Shown here piece after piece: positions 33,536-42,822 of a stretch of DNA of 64,000 bases. The stretch covers positions 886,001-950,000 of the forward strand of contig NZ_CP132342.1 in NCBI RefSeq assembly GCF_040529055.1, read 5' to 3'. The stretch's first letter is position 1. Every line of letters begins with the position of its first letter. Origin of the DNA: Xanthomonas sontii. Its GTDB lineage: Bacteria > Pseudomonadota > Gammaproteobacteria > Xanthomonadales > Xanthomonadaceae. The notes below the pieces were generated by a model, which was given only the letters and a program-made list of their open reading frames with translations, was not told the DNA's origin and made no database searches. The position numbers and the translations under genes were made by a program.

Positions 33536-35292
33536 GGTTGGCAGTAGATTCTTGGTGTAACACCAGCTTCTTTGCAGGCATGAGCGAAGGAAGAGACTAT
33601 CCAGAAGAACTGCGTGATGTTTCCTGCCACGGCTTGATTACTCTTTATTTTTTTGAATTCCTTGCTCATTTGCGACTTGGATACAAAAGAGCATGCCAAA
33701 ACGCATACCCTTTCATATTTATAATTTCCTACTAACTTTCTGAGAAATGAGGGAAACTGACCATTTCTCTTCCGCACTCTATCGATATTTGAGCCAGTCA
33801 TCTTTTTGCCACGGATGGATTTTTCGTATTTGGCTACTATTTGATCGATGGAAAAATACATATTGCCAAGATTCTTCATTGCCTGGCCTACAACTACCTG
33901 TAAAGAACTCGCTGAAGAGCTTGGCTCGCCATGCTTCGAGTGTACAAAAAAAACGCAGTTTTCCTTGCTGCTAAAAGAAATATGATCGGCCCATTCATCG
34001 CCAAGGTCATCACAAAATAGAAAGTCATCATTGCAGTGAATCTGCTCCACGACAGAAAATACGGTGTCTATGTCAAAGTCGACCTGTGTGGGCAGAAATT
34101 TGCCCTTTTCTGATGTTGCAGACTTAAGGGCTGGAACAGCCAAGAAAAGCGCTAGCAACGCATCGATTTCAGACGATCCAGAAACATCTATAAAACATCT
34201 CTTGGCGAAGTACATATATCTCGTATCGTCAAAACATATGGAATACGCGCCGTTCTTATGTATGAATTTAAGGAGCGTCATCGTCTCTACACCTTCAATA
34301 GAAACTTTTATCCGCTGTAAAACCTTTGAATGAAAAGTTAGGCTTTTCCTGCCAGGTTTCCCCTTAAGCCAAGCGCTATCTTCGTGGCCTATTACAGCGC
34401 CGTTGTCATCGAATTCGTAAACTTTCCCGATCACATCTAGCAAGGACACCCTGGCTTTGCCTCTGATTTCAAAAGCCGTTCCTGCCCTTGTTTCAAAGAA
34501 AATTTTAATACTGCCAGATTCGATCTTCTCAGTTAGAATGGATGTTTCAATGAGAAGTGATCTTGGAATTACCGGATTGGGGTTTGTTTCTAGCTCGGCC
34601 AGATCCACCGATCGAGCAAAGTTCTTTAGGAAGCCATCATTTTTATGTGTACTAGTCATTCGCTTAAGTTCTGATCGAGCCCAAGCTGCGACGGCCTCAA
34701 TGCTCTGTCGATCTGATATTTCCACCAGTCTGCCAGCAGTCAGGGTAACCGATTTGGTGCTGGAACCGTCTTGAACGCGCAAGTAAGATGGAATTGATCG
34801 GCCTGCAGCGTGCAGTGACATGACACCATTTAGATTCATTGCTTCGTATGATTTGTTACGGACCGCTCGCTCGGATACTGTCATGTTCCGAGCATTTATT
34901 TTTCTAAATTCCGCAGTATCCGTGTCCACTGCTGCTGCTAAGGCTTCGTAACTGATTTTCTCAAATTTATCATCTAACTGATCGTTAAGATCTGAGCAAT
35001 TCTTCTTCGTTATAACGAGGTGGTTGTCGATTTCGATGATGACTATATATCCATAAACTCTGTCTTTGAGCAACGGGTCTGAATGAAAATGCAAGTCTCG
35101 CTCCACCAAGAAAAGCGCTGTCGAATAGCGAAAATTTAAAGCGGCCACTTCTTGCCGGAAAACACTGTGCTGGTCAAGAACCTCTACGGCATTCTTGGTC
35201 GCCGCCTCAATTATTTCGGCTATATCCTGCTCAGAAACTTGGTCGGCTGTATAGAATCGAGCATTCCTTGAAAGGATAAATTCATTGGGCAT
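33532..35292 (-). CDS. Unrecognised protein of an AT-rich island, possible nuclease
   Basis: This 586-residue protein is downstream of the HEPN-like gene on the minus strand. I do not recognise it. It starts MPNEFILSRNARFYTADQ, with a good ribosome site, GAGAGGT. The N-terminal half is mixed alpha/beta. Near residues 440-485 it reads CDDLGDEWADHISFSS...VFFVHSKHG, then QVVVGQAMKNLG. This order of D/E, then H-x-K, resembles a PD-(D/E)XK-type nuclease core, but that is inference. Base composition and codon use (many AT-ending codons) differ sharply from neighbours, indicating transfer. A role in defence is suggested by its partner and position. Confidence 0.7.
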   Translation of the reverse strand: MPNEFILSRNARFYTADQVSEQDIAEIIEAATKNAVEVLDQHSVFRQEVAALNFRYSTALFLVERDLHFHSDPLLKDRVYGYIVIIEIDNHLVITKKNCSDLNDQLDDKFEKISYEALAAAVDTDTAEFRKINARNMTVSERAVRNKSYEAMNLNGVMSLHAAGRSIPSYLRVQDGSSTKSVTLTAGRLVEISDRQSIEAVAAWARSELKRMTSTHKNDGFLKNFARSVDLAELETNPNPVIPRSLLIETSILTEKIESGSIKIFFETRAGTAFEIRGKARVSLLDVIGKVYEFDDNGAVIGHEDSAWLKGKPGRKSLTFHSKVLQRIKVSIEGVETMTLLKFIHKNGAYSICFDDTRYMYFAKRCFIDVSGSSEIDALLALFLAVPALKSATSEKGKFLPTQVDFDIDTVFSVVEQIHCNDDFLFCDDLGDEWADHISFSSKENCVFFVHSKHGEPSSSASSLQVVVGQAMKNLGNMYFSIDQIVAKYEKSIRGKKMTGSNIDRVRKRNGQFPSFLRKLVGNYKYERVCVLACSFVSKSQMSKEFKKIKSNQAVAGNITQFFWIVSSFAHACKEAGVTPRIYCQP

Positions 35293-35455
35293 AACTTACC
35301 TCTCGCTAGTACCTAAGTTTGTGAGAAGATCTAATGATCCAACCGGTTTATGGAAGTAAATTCACTCTGGCCCCGTACATCTACCCAAGTTCAACGGAGC
35401 GACCCAAGAGTGAAGATTTTGGCAACCCAATCCTTGAAAGGATTAGGTTGCGATT
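35293..35455 (-). other. Gap between the two island genes with a stem-loop
   Basis: The 150-base gap contains the ribosome site of the downstream gene. At the end of the upstream gene, CAACCTAATCC-TTTCAA-GGATTGGGTTG (one mismatch, about 35423-35451) forms a stem overlapping the stop codon. No T-tract follows, so it is not a clear terminator; it may tune expression between the genes. Confidence 0.4.
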
Positions 35456-36699
35456 TCAAGGCGTCGAGACGATGCGATGAGTACGTGGTGGGCAATGAAT
35501 CGCGCAAGATCGATTTCGAAGTGCATGCGGTCAGCCTCGGGCGAATAAGGAAGAAGTAACTCGATATCGCCGTCATCCGAATCGCCTTTCGTATGTACAA
35601 TTTTGCAGCGTATGTCGTATATTCGTTCAGCTACTTGGTAAGCCAGATCGTTTTGTCGATTGTCTGGGTTGATTAGGCAGCCCGTGACGCCCTTGGACTT
35701 AGTCAGGAAGTGTGCTGCTCGTTCCTTGTCATCACCCAAGAAGGCTTTGATATCCTCACGCGACAGGCATTCCTTTAAAGTCGCGCGGAGCTGATCACGC
35801 TCCGAGGCGGGGCCTTGCCGTGATCCACGGAATGCCGCGATTACTCTTGATAGATCCACATCACGGTCTACCCGAAACGAGGGGTGCTTGAGGATCGATC
35901 GAATTCTGCGGCTCATATCCGCGTTGTAGTAAACCGGGTAGTAGTATTCAATGACTTGATAGTAGGCAAGGAACTGAAGCAGCGGCATGCCCTCTGCAGA
36001 GCGAGCGTACCAATACAGTGCCATTGGCGCTTTGTCGTATTCGTGTTTTGGATACTCGATTGGGGCATCTTGTTGATTGGTGCGGGATCGCCTGCGCGAA
36101 GGTGCATGACGAAGAAGCGCGAAGTGCGCCCCGGTTCCCACATCAATCCCAAAAAACACGGAGTTTGATAGTCGTTCAAGTAAATCCAACGCTGAATCGT
36201 GAGTGATCTGTCCTGGTGTTTTTATAAAAAGGCTAGCACCAAGGTTGTCGGTCGACTGCGATAGTAGTTTTGCAGTTTTTGTTGTTGGACCAAAAGAAAC
36301 TGAGGGCAATTCAAGTTCATCACCAATGAGAATACGCGAACTTAGCTTTCCATTTGATTCCGACAAGCCAAGTGCTTTCAATAGCGCGCCCTTTCTAAAT
36401 ACCGGCTTTGACTGCCCTGGCGCCGTCAGGATTGCTTCAATTTGACCAGATTTCCGATCGGCTATTGCTGCGAACGATCCAAGTAAAGTGAAGCTCTCGA
36501 ACTTAAGTTTATCAAAATCCTCAAGGTCATCTTCGTCCCAGATAAATATGTTCCGTGTAGCGCGGCCACAGGGAAACTGCACGGTTAGGTCTACAGATAG
36601 CATGTCGTCAAAGTCGCAAGAGTCAATATACTTAATATTGGCTGCATCGAGGCGATCGACGACTTTTTCGTGTAGCTGTTGAATTTCGTCTTTACTCAT
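35443..36699 (-). CDS. HEPN-motif protein of the AT-rich island
   Basis: This 418-residue protein has no family I can name. The C-terminal half contains a helical region, ALYWYARSAEGMPLLQFLAYYQ then ...LAYQVAERIYDIRCKIVHTKGD. RCKIVH fits the HEPN RNase motif R-X4-6-H, like that of ApeA-type abortive-infection proteins. The N-terminal half (about 1-190) may sense or bind a partner. It is the promoter-proximal gene of the pair. Composition is AT-rich, as in its partner. The HEPN call is by motif only. Confidence 0.7.
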   Translation of the reverse strand: MSKDEIQQLHEKVVDRLDAANIKYIDSCDFDDMLSVDLTVQFPCGRATRNIFIWDEDDLEDFDKLKFESFTLLGSFAAIADRKSGQIEAILTAPGQSKPVFRKGALLKALGLSESNGKLSSRILIGDELELPSVSFGPTTKTAKLLSQSTDNLGASLFIKTPGQITHDSALDLLERLSNSVFFGIDVGTGAHFALLRHAPSRRRSRTNQQDAPIEYPKHEYDKAPMALYWYARSAEGMPLLQFLAYYQVIEYYYPVYYNADMSRRIRSILKHPSFRVDRDVDLSRVIAAFRGSRQGPASERDQLRATLKECLSREDIKAFLGDDKERAAHFLTKSKGVTGCLINPDNRQNDLAYQVAERIYDIRCKIVHTKGDSDDGDIELLLPYSPEADRMHFEIDLARFIAHHVLIASSRRLEIAT

Positions 36700-36817
36700 G
36701 GCGTGTAGCTTTTCGATATAGATCTTTGCCTAAGGAAGTATTGCGCTGCGTTTATCAGGCCTATCGCTTGCAGGACGCTGGCGCCGACCTGCCACTGACG
36801 AGTATCGGAAAAAACGC

Positions 36818-37636
36818 TTATGAAGTTCCTCGGCACCGTGGGAACTGACTACAGCCAAGGAGGGATTCGCCCGTGCGCCTGTTGGTCCGCTGCACCAGCA
36901 TGCTTCCACAATGCCGGCATGCATTTGCGTTTGCGTCGATCACCAGGACAAGCGCCGGTTCGATGGGCGGCTTGGAAAAGGATTCGGTCGCGCCGCCGCG
37001 TCGCGCCGACTGGATCATCGCTAGCAATAACTGGCCACTGATTAGCTCGATCGGCTTGCCCCGCGCAAACCGTTCCGCATCGTCCGTATAGCTGCCAACA
37101 CAAACGATCTTCACCGCATCGGCCTGGTGATGCGCCAGCAACCCATACATCTCGCGCACGACGCTGACGCCGACCTGCTGCCGCTTCCGTTGCTTGCATT
37201 GCGCCAGCGTGCGGCGGCCATCCTTGCGCAGGACCGGGTCGATGCCGCCGTCTGCGCCGCCGAGGCCGGTTTCTTCTACCGCGTAGCCCTGGCGGCGGAA
37301 GGCTTCGCCGACCAGGAGTTCGAACTGGCGCCAGCCGCCGGCGGCCAGGCTTTCAAGGGTGGTGCGGGTGTCCAGCAGGCGGCGGCGATGCCGCGCTTTG
37401 AGGAACGAGGCGAGCGCCGCCAGCCAGCAGAGCAGCAGCAGGATCCACGCCATCGGAGCGAATGCGCCTTGCGCTTGCTGGGCGATGGCCTGCGACAGCG
37501 CGCCGTCGTGGCGGGAGAACCACCAGGGGATGCCGTCGCGCACGGCGAGGAAGCCGGCGATGCCGGCCATGATTCCCACTGGCCACGGCAACGCCGCCAG
37601 CGCGTCGAATCCGGTTTTCCCCTGTCTGCGGCCCAT
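36818..37636 (-). CDS. Membrane-anchored Mrr-like restriction endonuclease with zinc ribbon
   Basis: About 272 residues from the ATG at 37636. Two hydrophobic segments (about 14-35 and 52-75) anchor it. Next is an Mrr_cat-type nuclease: FELLVGEAFRRQGYAVE, then GADGGIDPVLRKDG and TLAQCKQRKRQQVG, the D...QxK site. A C-terminal topoisomerase-type zinc ribbon has Cys pairs CRHCGS and LLGCSQFPRC. Members of this family are common in Xanthomonas. The target is unknown; cutting modified DNA is possible. Upstream codons to 37729 are open but have no support. Confidence 0.85.
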   Translation of the reverse strand: MGRRQGKTGFDALAALPWPVGIMAGIAGFLAVRDGIPWWFSRHDGALSQAIAQQAQGAFAPMAWILLLLCWLAALASFLKARHRRRLLDTRTTLESLAAGGWRQFELLVGEAFRRQGYAVEETGLGGADGGIDPVLRKDGRRTLAQCKQRKRQQVGVSVVREMYGLLAHHQADAVKIVCVGSYTDDAERFARGKPIELISGQLLLAMIQSARRGGATESFSKPPIEPALVLVIDANANACRHCGSMLVQRTNRRTGESLLGCSQFPRCRGTS

Positions 37637-37908
37637 GCGACCCCCGTCCCCGGATCGACCATAGACCTGTGTGCGGCAGATGTCTGTACTGTTAACTGTG
37701 TCGTCTACAAAGCGAGACACGCGTAGCATTAAAGGCTCGGTGGTGGCGTCGCGATCGGTAGCCGGATCGCCTGTGCCGATCGGCGAAGCGACGTGTGCGG
37801 CAGCGTTCTCGGACGCGCCTGTCCGCCGCCCGTCGCCGCCTTCCGTGGCGCCGAGACGTCCATGCTAGCGTCGCGCTGCCGACGGTCCGGCGCACTGTGG
37901 GGCAGGAA

Positions 37909-38610
37909 ATGAGCAGCGAGTCGACGCGCCGCCAACTGGCGCCACCACGCACCACGCCAATCGTACGCATGGCCTGGTGGCTGCTCTGGCTCGCCCTGGC
38001 CCTGCTCGCCGTGGAGTTCGTCCATTCGGTCTATCTGAAGTACGCGTCGCTGCAATCGCCGGCCTATGCGATGTTCCTGGCCCGCCGCGGCTGGTTGTGG
38101 TGCCATCTCGGTGGCGGGGCGGTTGGCCTGTTGCTGGGGGCGCTGCAGTTCGCGACGCAGCGGTGGCGGCGTTGGCCGCGGCTGCATCGTTGGGTGGGGC
38201 GGGTGTATTTCGCCGGGATGGTGGTGGCGATGGTCGGGGCAGTCGGGCTGATCGCGACCTCGCCGGCGCCGCCGTCGATCCGGGTGGCGTTCGCGGCCAC
38301 GGCGTTGGCGTGGTTGGTGACCGGGTCGGTCGGACTGGTGGCGATCCGGCGCGGGCAGGTGCTGCGGCACCAGCGCTGGATGGTGCGGGCCTATCTGGCG
38401 ACGCTGGCACCGGTGGTGTTCCGGGTGGCGTTGCCGTCGGCGATCGGCCTTGGCCTGACGCCGTCGCCGGGCTTGATCGCGCTGCTGCTGTGGGCGAGTT
38501 GGGTGGTGCCGTTGTCGGTGTATGGCGTCGGGCGCGTGATCGCCGATGCGCGGGGCCGGCGCAAGCAATCGGCGATGCTGCTGTGCGGTGCCGGCCTCGG
38601 CGCGGGGTGA
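37909..38610 (+). CDS. DUF2306 family membrane protein
   Basis: About 233 residues with six to seven hydrophobic segments. GAGAGLV-like features are absent, but HRWVGRVYFAGM and LRHQRWMVRAYLATLAPVVFR match the DUF2306 family of predicted membrane proteins. ATG 37909 has GGCAGGAA ahead of it. It is divergent from the Mrr-like gene. Function is unknown. Confidence 0.8.
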   Translation: MSSESTRRQLAPPRTTPIVRMAWWLLWLALALLAVEFVHSVYLKYASLQSPAYAMFLARRGWLWCHLGGGAVGLLLGALQFATQRWRRWPRLHRWVGRVYFAGMVVAMVGAVGLIATSPAPPSIRVAFAATALAWLVTGSVGLVAIRRGQVLRHQRWMVRAYLATLAPVVFRVALPSAIGLGLTPSPGLIALLLWASWVVPLSVYGVGRVIADARGRRKQSAMLLCGAGLGAG

Positions 38611-38795
38611 TGGCCGGGCGTATTGGGATCGTATGCCAGCCGGTGATTGCCACTGCCGGTATCGCCACGCCGATCTGCCGTCATTCCAGTCCTGAGTCAG
38701 ATTTGCCAACGCTCGCGCTGTCGCGCAGCTGCGCACAATGCGCGGTCATCGTCGGCCCAGCATCGGCGCCCGTATCACGCACCACTCTCATCGCA

Positions 38796-38832
38796 CAGAA
38801 AACACTGCCACGCCTGCGCCCAGGCGTGGCAG
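38796..38832 (-). terminator. Intrinsic terminator of the secreted lipase gene
   Basis: On the minus strand CTGCCACGCCTG-GGCG-CAGGCGTGGCAG is a perfect 12-bp stem, followed by TGTTTTCTG. It lies about 65 bases after the lipase stop and is a good rho-independent terminator. Confidence 0.8.
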
Positions 38833-38897
38833 CCAGCGGGACGGACGATCGCAGGCGCCGGGGGAGGAGTGCGCCTGCGTTGTCGCCCGCCGCGACC

Positions 38898-40160
38898 TCA
38901 GCGGAGCGTGTCGAACAGTTGCTGGCGTACGGCGATGGTGCAGGCGTCTTCGGTGAACAGGTGTTCCAGCGCGCTGTTGTCGCTGGGCTTGCCGGTGCCC
39001 AGGTCGAGCACGGTCGCCTGCTTGCTGCCGCGTGCCTTGAACGCGGCGATGGCGGTGGTGGCGTTCTTCAGCGGCACGGTGGCGTCGTTGTCCGAGCCGC
39101 ACAGCAGGGTCGGGGTGCGCGGCGCCCAGTCGAGCAGGTCGTTGCGCTCCAGGTCGCGCAGGAACGGGTCGTTGGCGTTGCTGGCGAAGTCCTTGTAGAA
39201 GCCGGGCTGGAAGTACTGGCGGATCTTGTCCACGCCCGGCAGGGTGTCGCCGAGCACTAGGTCGGTCAGGCTCTGGTTGCCGGGGAACAGCTTCTCCACT
39301 TTCTTCGCCCACGGATCCTGGAACACCTGCGACGGGTCGAGATAGAGGTTCTTGTAGGTGTGCTGCATGCCGACGATGGCGTAGCTGGCCAGGACGATGC
39401 CGAAGGTGTTCTCGCCCACGGCGTTGCGGCCGCTCCAGCTGTCGCGGAAGGTCTGGCTGAGTGCGTACGGGCCGGAGATCGGCGCGCTGGCGACCAGGTT
39501 GAACTCGTTGGACAGGTGCGCTTCGATCTCGCGCTGGGTGGCCATGGCGGCATGCCCGCCCTGCGAGAACCCGGTCAGCATGACCTTGCCCGACAGCGGG
39601 GTGTTGAGCCGTTGCAGCACCTGGCGCGCGGCGCGCATCGCATCGATGGTGGAACTGGCCTCGGACGCGGCGTGCAGGTAGGGGTGGAACGCGTAGGTGG
39701 ACTGGCCGATGCCGAGGTAGTCGCTGCTCACCACCACATAGCCCTGGGTGGCGAGGTGGGTGACCATGGTGTCGTCGCCCTTGGCGTCGCGGATCTCCTT
39801 GGCCTGCTCGGCGCGGCGTTGCGACTCGGTGCCCTGGCTGTAGCTCACCAGGGGGAACGGACCGGGGCACTGGCTGCCGCCCGGCACCAGCAGCGCGGCC
39901 GACGCCGTGGTGGGTTCGCCATCGACGCCGATGGTGGCGTAGGTGAACTCGGCCACGCGTACGTCGCACTTGGCCTGGTCGGGGGATTGGTCGTTGGCCA
40001 GCAGCGTGGCGATCGCCTGACGGGTGTAGCTGGTCAGGACATTGCTCTTGAGCACGGTGCCGCGCGCCGGTGCCGCCGTGGCGGCGATGGGCAACAACGC
40101 GCCCGCGATGCCGATGAGGGAAAGTGCGCGCAGCGCCAGCCGATTCCGCTGTGTGGCCAT
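38898..40160 (-). CDS. Secreted lipase/esterase (alpha/beta hydrolase)
   Basis: This protein of 420 residues has a signal peptide (MATQRNRLALRALSLIGIAG...). It resembles the fungal-type secretory lipase group: nucleophile GFSQGGHAAM (Ser), oxyanion region SSDYLGIGQS and a C-terminal LLCGSDNDATVP aspartate stretch. The ATG at 40160 follows GAGGATG. It probably acts on esters in the periplasm or outside. Substrate is unknown. A longer upstream frame lacks a signal. Confidence 0.85.
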   Translation of the reverse strand: MATQRNRLALRALSLIGIAGALLPIAATAAPARGTVLKSNVLTSYTRQAIATLLANDQSPDQAKCDVRVAEFTYATIGVDGEPTTASAALLVPGGSQCPGPFPLVSYSQGTESQRRAEQAKEIRDAKGDDTMVTHLATQGYVVVSSDYLGIGQSTYAFHPYLHAASEASSTIDAMRAARQVLQRLNTPLSGKVMLTGFSQGGHAAMATQREIEAHLSNEFNLVASAPISGPYALSQTFRDSWSGRNAVGENTFGIVLASYAIVGMQHTYKNLYLDPSQVFQDPWAKKVEKLFPGNQSLTDLVLGDTLPGVDKIRQYFQPGFYKDFASNANDPFLRDLERNDLLDWAPRTPTLLCGSDNDATVPLKNATTAIAAFKARGSKQATVLDLGTGKPSDNSALEHLFTEDACTIAVRQQLFDTLR

Positions 40161-40758
40161 GGAAACATCCTCGTGTCGAATCCCGGTCGCCCGGGGGGTG
40201 GGGGAGGGCGCAAACGCTACTATGTCGTCCGCATTATTTTTGCGACACGACGAGATAATATTTAGCTGCGGTATTGATTCGCATCGCACCTGACGGAATT
40301 TCACGACACATCGCGTTGGAAAATGCCGAGATCCATCGATGCTGCGGCGTGCGCTGCGCCACAGTGGCGACGAGGAAAGGATGAAAGATCCGCATGGTTT
40401 CGCGCGAATCCAGCCGAATTCCGCTGTTTCGGCTGGCTGCGTGCACGTCATGGGAATTTGTCTACGTTTCTGAAGCGGACTTTTCAGAAGTCAATAATCT
40501 TGATTTCAAGATAATCGGAGGTTGGCGATAGATAATCGCGCCAGATGATCCGGATATTGTCCGCCGCCACGAAACGCGTGGGCGGCGCAAGGACAGAAGC
40601 AGGACATCATCGACGTCGTGCGCGTCACGGCGTGTCTTGTCTATCGCCGTGCGCCGTCGGGATGGAACTCGCACCGCGGCATAAAAAAGCCGGCGGACCT
40701 TGCGGGCCGCCGGCTGCGATCGACGTTGCTGGCCCGCGCGCGGGCCAGCGGAACGGGG
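40161..40758. other. 598-bp gap with locally AT-rich sequence and palindrome
   Basis: No gene is seen. The left 250 bases are AT-rich for this genome, suiting the lipase promoter. A perfect ATCTTGA-TT-TCAAGAT palindrome lies at 40497-40512. At 40683-40714 is the terminator of the neighbouring small periplasmic protein. Nothing else is recognised. Confidence 0.5.
40683..40714 (-). terminator. Intrinsic terminator of the small periplasmic protein gene
   Basis: On the minus strand GCCGGCGG...CCGCCGGC forms a strong GC stem around a GCAA loop, followed by TTTTTT. It lies about 45 bases after the stop at 40759. Confidence 0.88.
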
Positions 40759-41214
40759 TCAGCGCACCTGGTACAGCACGGTGGCGCCGGGCTTGGGTTC
40801 GAACGCGGGGACGGTCTGCTGTTTCAGCGGCGTGCCCTTGGCGTCCCACACCAGGGTGTCGGACGGGTATTCGTCCTTGCGGGTCATCGCATCGATCTGC
40901 TTGACGATCACGCTCGCGCCGGCGGGAACCTCGGGGTTCCAGGCGAACACGCCGAGCCTGCCGTAGAACACGGCCGGGGCGGTGGCGTCCAGGCGCCGAT
41001 CGGGGCACATCACCAGGCCGCGGTCGAGCATCACCCGCAGCGCGCCCACCGGCACGGCCTTCACCGCCGGCGAGGTGCGGTCGGTGCTATGGCCCGGGCA
41101 GACGTTGGCCGAGCGGGTCAGCATGTCCTCGACCACCTGCCGGTCGGACTGGGCCAGCGCGGGCAGGGCGACGGCGGCGAGGGCGAGTGTTGCGAGGGGG
41201 AATTTCCAGGGCAT
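40759..41214 (-). CDS. Unknown small periplasmic protein
   Basis: This 151-residue protein has a signal peptide (MPWKFPLATLALAAVALPALAQ). The mature part has two Cys (NVCPG, VMCPD), which could form a disulfide, and conserved-looking VFYGRLGVFAWNPEVPAGASV and DEYPSDTLVWDAKGTP. No family is recognised. It is monocistronic, with a strong terminator. Confidence 0.8.
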   Translation of the reverse strand: MPWKFPLATLALAAVALPALAQSDRQVVEDMLTRSANVCPGHSTDRTSPAVKAVPVGALRVMLDRGLVMCPDRRLDATAPAVFYGRLGVFAWNPEVPAGASVIVKQIDAMTRKDEYPSDTLVWDAKGTPLKQQTVPAFEPKPGATVLYQVR

Positions 41215-41693
41215 GTCGAGACTCCTTCAATGGAGGAAAGACGCCGGGTTTTGCGGGACCTGCAAAGTGGGGGACAGGCGGCCGCGGCGGCGCGGGCCGA
41301 CTCTAGCAACGGTGCCGGCGGCGAATGCAAAGCGGGCGTGAGGGCGCTGGCTGGGCAACCGCTTCGGGCGTCGGGCGCTGCGCCGCGTGCGCTCCGCGTC
41401 GCCGCAGGGTCGCGGATGGAACCGCTCCGACCGTAGCGGCGCCGCTCGCTGTGTTGTCCAGCGTGCCGCCAGCGCGGAAAGCGTGCAATCGCGTGGCAAG
41501 GGATTCAGTCCGATCGCAATGGAACCCCGCATGTGCCGATGGCTTCACTCGTCGCGGCTGAAGCCGCTCCGCAGGGATGAAGCCTGCGTCTCCAACGAAT
41601 GCTGACCACCGCAAGGCCGGCCGCTCCCTGTGGGAGGGACTTCAGTCCCGACCGCAGCGAGGGTGGACGCACCGATCGCCCGCTCACAGCAAC
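41215..41693. other. Non-coding gap with REP-like elements
   Basis: These 479 bases hold no supported gene. At 41549-41575 is 'gtcgcggctgaagccgctcc', and at 41629-41665 'tgtgggagggacttcagtcc', both recurrent in the window (compare 58254-58605). They look like dispersed repeats. Confidence 0.5.
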
Positions 41694-42599
41694 TCAGCGA
41701 TACGGCCCCGGCCCGCGCCAGACCAGTTCGCCCTGGTGGTAGACCTGCAGCATGGTGATGACCTGGCGGGCGTCGCCGATGCTCTTCAGTTCCGGCGAGT
41801 CCGGCGGCAACGCGCGGCACTTGCCGGAGCCGCGGGTCAGGGCGATTTCCAGCGGGCAGACCATGCGGTACTCGGTGCCGGGCAGCAGGATGAACATCTC
41901 TTTCATGCCCTGCTGCTGCCAGGTGCGCAGCTGGCTCTCGCTGCCCAGGTCGTAATAGACCAGGTAGCCGCCGACCTCCAGGCTGGGCTGGGCCGCGTCC
42001 ATGTCGTGGCGGTTGCCACGGCTGCCGGGGCCGGCGGCCAGGCCGCTGTTGTCCGGGGCGGTGTCGGTATCGAGCGCGCCGGGCGGGCGCCCGGTCCAGG
42101 TCTGCGGACGGCGCTCGGTCGGCGGCGGCGGATTGCTGTCGGCGGTCTGCGCCGGGCTCGGCGCCGGGGCGTCCGCGGGCGGGGTGGGCGCCGGCGGTGC
42201 CGGACGCGGCTGCGGCGCCGGGGCGGGCGCGGGCGTGTCCGCCGCTTTCGGCGTATCGGTGCGATCGGGCGGCGGCACCGGGTCGTCGGACTGGGCGACC
42301 AGGGTGGATTGCACGGTGGTGGTGGCACGCGTGCGCTTGGGCGCGGCGGACGCCGGCGGCGGGCTGGGCTTGGGCGGCAGCGGCTTCACCGGCTTGTCGC
42401 TGTCGCCGAGGAAGTCCACGCGGATCCGGCTGCCGCCGGCCGCGCCCTGCGGCGTGGACATGGTGGGCTTGGCCGCATACAGCAGGGCGAGCGCCATCAG
42501 CACGTGCAGCAGCGCGCTGAGCAGCCAGGCGATCCAGCGCTGCCAGCGTTCGCTGCGGGTCTCGGCGGCGACGGGCGCGCGGTGCGACACGCGGCTCAT
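41694..42599 (-). CDS. TonB-like Pro-rich membrane-anchored protein
   Basis: This protein of 301 residues has a single N-terminal membrane helix (WIAWLLSALLHVLMALALLY, about 21-40). A Pro/Ala/Lys-rich periplasmic spacer follows (about 75-190). The C-terminal 100 residues are a compact domain (SLEVGGYLVYYDLGSESQLR...LLPGTEYRMVCPLEIALTRG). The layout is that of TonB-type energy couplers, but the C-terminal domain is not a typical TonB_C. The ATG at 42599 is chosen from the helix location. I am sure of the layout, not the function. Confidence 0.75.
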   Translation of the reverse strand: MSRVSHRAPVAAETRSERWQRWIAWLLSALLHVLMALALLYAAKPTMSTPQGAAGGSRIRVDFLGDSDKPVKPLPPKPSPPPASAAPKRTRATTTVQSTLVAQSDDPVPPPDRTDTPKAADTPAPAPAPQPRPAPPAPTPPADAPAPSPAQTADSNPPPPTERRPQTWTGRPPGALDTDTAPDNSGLAAGPGSRGNRHDMDAAQPSLEVGGYLVYYDLGSESQLRTWQQQGMKEMFILLPGTEYRMVCPLEIALTRGSGKCRALPPDSPELKSIGDARQVITMLQVYHQGELVWRGPGPYR

Positions 42600-42822
42600 G
42601 CCGTCGCGGCGGCGTCGGGGAGGCCAGCCTTCATGCGGTTCCGGGGAGGGGGCGAACGTGGGAGGCCGCCATCGTACCGCTTGCGCCGGCAACGGCCATG
42701 GCAGCCGATGCGATGGCCGGCACCGGCCGACACCTGGCGTTCACGCGCTGGGCTGCCGGCCGACCACCGCCGCCGGCCGGCGGGACGAACCGAAGCGGCA
42801 CGGCCGCCGCCGTGCCCGTGGA

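Noticed and set aside
35423-35451. Terminator at the end of the HEPN gene
   Set aside because: The stem is good but no T-tract follows, so it is listed only as a stem-loop in the gap.
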